Source: Candidatus Thiothrix anitrata (GTDB lineage: Bacteria > Pseudomonadota > Gammaproteobacteria > Thiotrichales > Thiotrichaceae). Taken from it: a DNA stretch of 64,000 nucleotides. The notes below the pieces were generated by a model. It was not told the DNA's origin, made no database searches, and was given only the letters and a program-made list of their open reading frames with translations. Positions within the stretch are counted from its first letter, which is position 1; each line of letters begins with the position of its first letter. The translations under genes and the position numbers were made by a program. The stretch is from contig NZ_CP072800.1 in assembly GCF_017901155.1 (NCBI RefSeq), positions 1,515,283 to 1,579,282 on the forward strand, given 5' to 3'. This document shows, piece after piece, positions 58,861 to 64,000 of this stretch.

Positions 58861-60279
58861 ATGGCAAAGAAATACGAAGCCGGGGTGAAGGAATACCGGC
58901 AAACCTATTGGCAGCCTGATTATATTCCGTTGGATACGGATATTCTGGCGTGCTTCAAGATCACCCCACAAGCGGGTATTGACCGTGAAGAAGCGGCTGC
59001 GGCGGTTGCGGCAGAGTCTTCCACCGGTACTTGGACAACGGTGTGGACAGACTTGCTGACCGACATGGATTACTACCGTGGTCGTGCGTACATGATCGAA
59101 GATGTACCGGGCGACGACACCTGCTTCTATGCCTTCATCGCTTACCCAATTGACCTGTTTGAAGAAGGTTCGGTCGTCAACGTATTCACCTCATTGGTGG
59201 GTAACGTATTCGGCTTCAAAGCGATCCGCGCTTTGCGTCTTGAAGACGTGCGCTTCCCGATTGCTTACGTAAAAACCTGTAATGGCCCACCACACGGCAT
59301 CCAGGTTGAACGTGACAAGATGAACAAATACGGTCGCCCAATGCTGGGTTGCACCATCAAGCCTAAGCTGGGTCTGTCTGCGAAGAACTACGGTCGTGCG
59401 GTATACGAATGCTTGCGCGGTGGTCTGGACTTCACCAAAGACGACGAAAACATCAACTCACAGCCGTTCATGCGCTGGCGTGACCGCTTCCTGTTCGTGC
59501 AAGACGCGATTGAAACCGCAGAAGCCCAAACTGGCGAGCGCAAAGGTCACTACCTGAACGTTACTGCACCTTCTCCTGAAGAAATGTATGAGCGTGCTGA
59601 ATTTGCCAAAGAAATCGGCTCACCGATTATCATGCACGACTTCCTGACTGGCGGGATGACGGCTAACACCGGTCTGGCACGCTGGTGCCGTAAGAACGGC
59701 GTATTGCTGCACATCCACCGTGCGATGCACGCGGTACTCGACCGTAACCCGCACCACGGTATCCATTTCCGCGTGTTGACCAAAGCACTGCGTTTGTCCG
59801 GTGGCGACCACCTGCATACCGGTACTGTCGTGGGCAAGCTGGAAGGCGACCGCGCTTCTACGTTGGGCTGGATCGACCTGTTACGTGAATCTTACGTCCC
59901 CGAAGACCGTTCACGCGGCATCTTCTTCGACCAAGACTGGGGTTCAATGCCTGGCGCATTCGCAGTTGCATCCGGTGGTATCCACGTTTGGCACATGCCT
60001 GCACTGGTGAACATCTTCGGTGATGAATCTGTTCTGCAATTCGGTGGCGGCACACTGGGCCACCCATGGGGCAACGCGGCAGGTGCTGCGGCTAACCGTG
60101 TTGCATTGGAAGCGTGCGTTGAAGCGCGTAACCGTGGTGTTGAACTGGAGCGTAACGGTAAGGAAATCCTCACCAAAGCTGCGCAGTCTAGTCCTGAACT
60201 CAAGATCGCCATGGAAACATGGAAAGAAATCAAGTTTGAGTTCGACACCGTTGACAAACTTGATGTTCAGAACCGCTAA
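58861..60279 (+). CDS. cbbL: RuBisCO large subunit, form IA (IAc, carboxysomal)
   Basis: A 472-residue large subunit, the first gene of the alpha-carboxysome operon. The second ATG (58861) gives [17 protein letters not shown], as in carboxysomal enzymes; GGAG lies before it. Catalytic parts are intact ([33 protein letters not shown]). It differs clearly from copy 1 across the sequence, and is followed by cbbS and csoS2, so this is the packaged enzyme. Confidence 0.97.
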   Translation: MAKKYEAGVKEYRQTYWQPDYIPLDTDILACFKITPQAGIDREEAAAAVAAESSTGTWTTVWTDLLTDMDYYRGRAYMIEDVPGDDTCFYAFIAYPIDLFEEGSVVNVFTSLVGNVFGFKAIRALRLEDVRFPIAYVKTCNGPPHGIQVERDKMNKYGRPMLGCTIKPKLGLSAKNYGRAVYECLRGGLDFTKDDENINSQPFMRWRDRFLFVQDAIETAEAQTGERKGHYLNVTAPSPEEMYERAEFAKEIGSPIIMHDFLTGGMTANTGLARWCRKNGVLLHIHRAMHAVLDRNPHHGIHFRVLTKALRLSGGDHLHTGTVVGKLEGDRASTLGWIDLLRESYVPEDRSRGIFFDQDWGSMPGAFAVASGGIHVWHMPALVNIFGDESVLQFGGGTLGHPWGNAAGAAANRVALEACVEARNRGVELERNGKEILTKAAQSSPELKIAMETWKEIKFEFDTVDKLDVQNR

Positions 60280-60296
60280 TCACAGGAGTTGTAACC

Positions 60297-60626
60297 ATGG
60301 CTGATTCTCAGGATTACAAACAAACCGTCAAGTACGAAACCTTTTCTTACTTGCCTGCGTTGACGGCTGACCAAACCCGTCAGCAAATTCAATACATTGT
60401 GTCACAGGGCTGGAACCCTGCTATCGAACACGTGGAACCCTCACGTTCCCACAAGTACTACTGGTTCATGTGGAAGCTGCCCATGTTCGGTGAGCAAAGC
60501 GTTGACCGTATTCTGTCAGAACTCGAAGCGTGCCATCGGGAATACCCCAACCACCACGTGCGTTTGATCGGTTACGACAACTACACCCAAAGCCAAGGCA
60601 CATCCTTTGTTGTGTACCGCGCCTAA
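60297..60626 (+). CDS. cbbS: RuBisCO small subunit, form IAc
   Basis: A 109-residue small subunit, lacking the six-residue N-terminal insertion of the IAq copy. The core is [20 protein letters not shown] and [14 protein letters not shown]. It starts 17 bp after cbbL2 and 22 bp before csoS2. Confidence 0.97.
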   Translation: MADSQDYKQTVKYETFSYLPALTADQTRQQIQYIVSQGWNPAIEHVEPSRSHKYYWFMWKLPMFGEQSVDRILSELEACHREYPNHHVRLIGYDNYTQSQGTSFVVYRA

Positions 60627-60648
60627 CGACTGACAGGGAGGAGACACC

Positions 60649-63201
60649 ATGCCAGCACAACCTGCAAACAGCGCGGAAAAAGCCCGCGAAGCAGCCGCCG
60701 CACGTCGGCGGGCTGCTGCCCAGCGCAGTGCCGGTCAGTCACGCCCGGTAGCTGCTGTTAAAGCAGCACCTGTGGCATCCGCCCAACCTGAAACTGTACA
60801 AGCTGCCCCTGCGGCAGCTTATGCAGCCCCGTCTACTCCTATTGTTGTCAGCAATGCCAGTGCGAACAAAGCGCGGGAAGCGGCTGAACGCCGCCGTATC
60901 GCCGCCCAACGCAGTGGTGCACAAGCCCGGCAGCGTTCACGCCCAACAGTAGCTCCCGTACCTGCGGTTGCCGCTTACCCCACCAGCACTGCTTTGGAAG
61001 ACAATCTAGGCAGTCTGTTTGGCAGTGAGCCGGTGACAGAAGAAGCGATGGATGCATTGTGCGAAATGGTCGAAGCTGACCCGAACGCTTTAGGTGTGAG
61101 TGGCAACAGTGTCCGTGCCATTTGCCGTAACCGTCGCCAACAACTGGCGACGCAAGGCAAGGCCGCTGCACCCCGTCGTCCCGGTAGCCGCCAGAACGGT
61201 CGTAACCCACGTATGGGTGTTGTACCGCAAGGGCGCGAGGCTGCTCGCCAGCATCGTGTACAAGCAGCACGCGGGCAACGTCCTGATGCACCGGCAGCAC
61301 CACGCCCTACCGGGCGGATGCGTCCGCAGCGTGTTCCCCCCAAGGTCGAGATTGACGAGACCCTGTTGGGAAACGCAGTGACCGGTACTCAGGTTAGCCG
61401 TATTACGGATAATACGGTGACTGGGGCTGAAGCCGGTACGTGCCGCGCAGTGACAGGAACGGAATACTTGGGTGCTGACCATTTCGACACCATTTGCGGG
61501 ACACGTCCTGAACCGAATCCGCCGAAAGTCGGGTTAACAGTAACAGGTGGCGGTCTGGCAGTTTCTGGTACCGAAGTCGGTCGTTCAAAGAAAGTGACGG
61601 GTGATGAAAGTGGTAGTTGCCGTGCAGTGACGGGTACCGAATACCTAGGGCTTGAGCAATTCTCAGCGTTTTGTGAAAACAAAGGCTTGACGACTCGCGC
61701 TCCCAAAGTGGTAGCGGGTACGACGGCACGCAAGCAGTTAACGGTAACGGGTGTGGATGAAGCACGCCTGCAACCTGTCACCGGCAATGAGTCGGGTGCG
61801 GGACGCAGCGTTACGGGTTCGCAATACTCGGATGCCGGTGCTTCACGCCTGACGATCAATGGCCCACAGAAAGTTGCCTTAACGCACACCGTCGCCGGTC
61901 GTGAAGTGACAGGCACCGAAGTGGGACGTTCGATCAAGGTAACGGGTGATGAATACGGCAGTTGCCGCCCGGTAACGGGTACGGAATACGTGTCCAGCGA
62001 GCAATTCCAATCCATTTGCAATACGCAAGCACCAGCGCGTTCTGCCAAAGTCGGAGAGGACAACAGCCAGAAAGGGCAGCGTATTACGGGTAATCTCGTG
62101 AATCGTACTGAAAAAGTCACAGGAAACGAGGCAACCGCAGTGGGTAAAGTAACAGGTTCTCAGTACGGCGATAGCCAAGTGCCAAGCCGTGCACCGACCA
62201 AAGCCTACCCAATGCAAACCCTCGCGGGTCGTAGCTTGACCGGAAATGCGGTTGACCATAGCCCAAAGCTCACCGGTGATGATCGTGGCGGCTGCTTGCC
62301 CGTCACCGGTACTGAATACTACGGCAAGGAACATTTTGCCGGGTATTGTGCAAGCGAACCGCCACCAGCACCTGCCAAAGTGCACGTAGGCATGACCCAG
62401 CAAGGGCAAACCGTCTCCGGCATTTCGCTGATGACGTCCGAGCATGTCACGGGAAATGAATACGGCGCACAACAACACGTCAGTGGTACACCGTACCTGA
62501 GCGTCGTTGAGCAGGTATCACATCACCCTGCGAACGGTCACGACCACCCTCATGACCACGATCACGGTGATGGCTCACACGGCTTCTGCTGTGATGAGTG
62601 CGCGGCTGATCATTCACTGAAAGTGAAAATTGCGCAGGCGCGGCGCATGTTGCCACCGCCTCCGGTGATGTGCCACGGCTGTGCAGACAGTGCGGTAGCG
62701 GAAATGAAGCAGGTTGCCCAACAAGCGGCAGCAGGTTTCAGCATCCAGTCACCGGCACGGGCAGCATTGGGACGTGTCACCGGCAATGCTTACGAAGGTG
62801 CAGGGCGCATTACCGGCCCCGGCAATCGTGGCAACCAGACCGTTTCCGGCACACCGGAATTCCGTTACCAGCAGCCAGCAGCAGCCACTGTTGCCAGCGA
62901 ACCGGTAGCGGTCAGTGCCGAACCGGCAGCCTCACGAGTGACAGGTGACGGGCGTGACAACCTCCGTATCACCGGTGGTGACTGGGGTCGCAGCCAACGC
63001 ATGACAGGTACAGAAGGGGCATGGGCGCAAAACCGTAACCCGACTTTACGTGGATCGCAGCAAGCCATGGCAATGGTGAATGCACACGCCAACAAGTCAC
63101 TGGAACGTCCCGAAGCACCACCTATCGCGAAAGTGACGGGTAGCAGCGGGAACAGTGGCAAGGGTGCGCTGATCACCGTTTCCGGTGGGGCAAGAGGTTA
63201 G
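60649..63201 (+). CDS. csoS2: Carboxysome assembly scaffold CsoS2
   Basis: An 850-residue disordered scaffold that gathers RuBisCO and binds the shell. The N-region (1-225) has basic helices that bind RuBisCO, such as KAREAAAARRRAAAQRS and KAREAAERRRIAAQRS. The M-region has six repeats with VTGTEY or VTGSQY near residues 268, 327, 388, 442, 501 and 552; four carry Cys pairs. The C-region (600-850) ends in GALITVSGGARG, which anchors to the shell. An unusual His- and Cys-rich insert lies at about 625-680 (HDHPHDHDHGD, CCDEC, CHGC). Frameshift signal: no clear slippery heptamer is seen, so a single long form is likely. Confidence 0.95.
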   Translation: MPAQPANSAEKAREAAAARRRAAAQRSAGQSRPVAAVKAAPVASAQPETVQAAPAAAYAAPSTPIVVSNASANKAREAAERRRIAAQRSGAQARQRSRPTVAPVPAVAAYPTSTALEDNLGSLFGSEPVTEEAMDALCEMVEADPNALGVSGNSVRAICRNRRQQLATQGKAAAPRRPGSRQNGRNPRMGVVPQGREAARQHRVQAARGQRPDAPAAPRPTGRMRPQRVPPKVEIDETLLGNAVTGTQVSRITDNTVTGAEAGTCRAVTGTEYLGADHFDTICGTRPEPNPPKVGLTVTGGGLAVSGTEVGRSKKVTGDESGSCRAVTGTEYLGLEQFSAFCENKGLTTRAPKVVAGTTARKQLTVTGVDEARLQPVTGNESGAGRSVTGSQYSDAGASRLTINGPQKVALTHTVAGREVTGTEVGRSIKVTGDEYGSCRPVTGTEYVSSEQFQSICNTQAPARSAKVGEDNSQKGQRITGNLVNRTEKVTGNEATAVGKVTGSQYGDSQVPSRAPTKAYPMQTLAGRSLTGNAVDHSPKLTGDDRGGCLPVTGTEYYGKEHFAGYCASEPPPAPAKVHVGMTQQGQTVSGISLMTSEHVTGNEYGAQQHVSGTPYLSVVEQVSHHPANGHDHPHDHDHGDGSHGFCCDECAADHSLKVKIAQARRMLPPPPVMCHGCADSAVAEMKQVAQQAAAGFSIQSPARAALGRVTGNAYEGAGRITGPGNRGNQTVSGTPEFRYQQPAAATVASEPVAVSAEPAASRVTGDGRDNLRITGGDWGRSQRMTGTEGAWAQNRNPTLRGSQQAMAMVNAHANKSLERPEAPPIAKVTGSSGNSGKGALITVSGGARG

Positions 63202-63212
63202 GAGGTTTATAG

Positions 63213-64000
63213 GTGAACAGCCGTCAAGCCCAGCAAGCATTGCGTATGGCAAGCCGAACTCAAGGCAAGCAGCCAATGTTACGCAAGGCAACACGCCAAC
63301 CAGCTCCGGCTGTCTTGGCAGTGGAGTCGGGTGCGCGGTTAACACCTGTGGCAAACGGGGCAGCGGTGAGTTATCACCGCCACCCGTTGGCTAACCAACA
63401 CGCCAATGCCCGTTTGGCGCATTGTGAAGAAAGTGTTAAAGGGCGTTTTGATGCCATTATTCCGGCACTGCAAGCCATCGCTGGTTTGCATCTGGGGGAA
63501 GGTTTCAGCGCACAGGCACAAGCGATTGCACAAGCCCAACTGGGCTACCGCTTGCCGGAACGCATCCTCAACGATGCCTGGATTAGCGGTGTGGACATGA
63601 AAGCCCTGTATGCGTATTGCGCGTTTCAGGCATTGAAATTGGCAACCGAACAGTTTGCCAATGATTTACGCCAACAGGTGGAAGCGGTGCAGGATACCCG
63701 CAACTTCTTCCTCGACTGTGGCTTTCACGCGGTGGACATCAGCCCCTGTGCCGATGGTCGCCTCAAAGGTTTGATGCGCTACATTTTGCGTCTGCCTTTG
63801 ACTTCGTTTACCCGGCGCAAGGCGTATGCCGGGGCATTATTCGACGTGGAAACGGACGTGCGCCACTGGATGGCAACCGAATTACGCCGTTTCCGCGAAG
63901 GTGTGCCAACCACCGTCGATGCAGGGACTCGTTACTTGAAAATCGCGGTGTATCACACCAGTAGCAGTTCCCCCTGCCATGAGGGATGTGCTGCCCACGG
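63213..64000 (+). CDS. csoSCA: Carboxysomal carbonic anhydrase CsoSCA (N-terminal part)
   Basis: Cut by the right edge: 262 residues are present. The enzyme dehydrates bicarbonate to CO2 inside the carboxysome. The GTG at 63213 follows GGAGG by 7 bases. The zinc ligands are in place: Cys179 in SPCADGR with Asp181 and Arg183, His248 in YHTSS and Cys259 in HEGC. The spacing 69 and 80 equals that between Cys173, His242 and Cys253 of Halothiobacillus CsoSCA. A basic N-terminal stretch (about 1-40) probably binds RuBisCO. Confidence 0.95.
   Translation, partial: MNSRQAQQALRMASRTQGKQPMLRKATRQPAPAVLAVESGARLTPVANGAAVSYHRHPLANQHANARLAHCEESVKGRFDAIIPALQAIAGLHLGEGFSAQAQAIAQAQLGYRLPERILNDAWISGVDMKALYAYCAFQALKLATEQFANDLRQQVEAVQDTRNFFLDCGFHAVDISPCADGRLKGLMRYILRLPLTSFTRRKAYAGALFDVETDVRHWMATELRRFREGVPTTVDAGTRYLKIAVYHTSSSSPCHEGCAAH

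Noticed and set aside
61380-62330. Regularly spaced similar segments that could look like a repeat array or CRISPR
   Set aside because: They are in frame, about 55-60 codons apart, and encode the VTGTEY repeats of CsoS2.
61380-62700. Programmed frameshift in csoS2, as known from some carboxysome operons
   Set aside because: The longest homopolymer I noticed in this part is five A near 62108 and no canonical slippery heptamer with a clear stem was found.

Overview
The window is a 64 kb piece of a gammaproteobacterial chromosome. The gene content fits a sulfur-oxidising chemolithoautotroph of the Thiothrix type. That assignment is inferred from gene order (mutL-miaA-hfq-hflX, argH/algZ-algR), the F1Fo ATPase order, and the combination of two form IA RuBisCOs with DAB-type carbon pumps. 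It was not tested by a database search. No rRNA, tRNA, CRISPR array or intact insertion sequence was recognised. No stretch over 300 bases lacks a gene; the longest gap is 11702-11940.

Layout. Bases 1-14.3 kb are housekeeping: the end of rho; the leftward block HtrA-like protease-mutL-miaA-hfq-hflX; ileS-lspA (lspA carries three apparent single-base insertions); argH; the two-component pair algZ-algR; and a thioredoxin-like protein. Bases 14.4-21.4 kb hold a complete ATP synthase operon, atpIBEFHAGDC. Bases 21.5-25.1 kb hold a compact four-gene operon: a coiled-coil protein, a membrane-anchored OmpA-domain protein, a Rab-like small GTPase and an HD-GYP phosphodiesterase. A large hybrid histidine kinase faces it.

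From 27.8 kb to the right edge nearly everything serves CO2 fixation. The first block (leftward) is cbbL-cbbS-small protein-cbbQ-cbbO-LciB-like carbonic anhydrase, the non-carboxysomal (IAq) RuBisCO with its activase. A divergent cbbR sits beside it. Next comes a seven-gene DAB operon with two DabA, two DabB and three NuoM-like membrane subunits. Then comes an islet at 49.8-52.6 kb: a PIN/RHH toxin-antitoxin, a lipoprotein, and an ATPase plus Toprim-like pair. It abuts the decayed 3' end of a second cbbO. Beyond it are a small-protein paralogue and csoS1D (shell), a second LysR regulator, a divergent small membrane protein-sbtA-sbtB operon (bicarbonate uptake), a third LysR regulator, cbbQ2 and tsaC. 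Last is the start of the alpha-carboxysome operon: cbbL2-cbbS2-csoS2-csoSCA, the last gene cut by the window edge.

How it works together. SbtA and the DAB complexes would accumulate bicarbonate in the cytoplasm. The carboxysome, with CsoSCA inside, would convert it to CO2 at RuBisCO IAc. At higher CO2 the free RuBisCO IAq, maintained by CbbQ/CbbO, would take over. Three CbbR-like regulators and a promoter block shared by the sbtA and cso operons suggest graded control by carbon supply.
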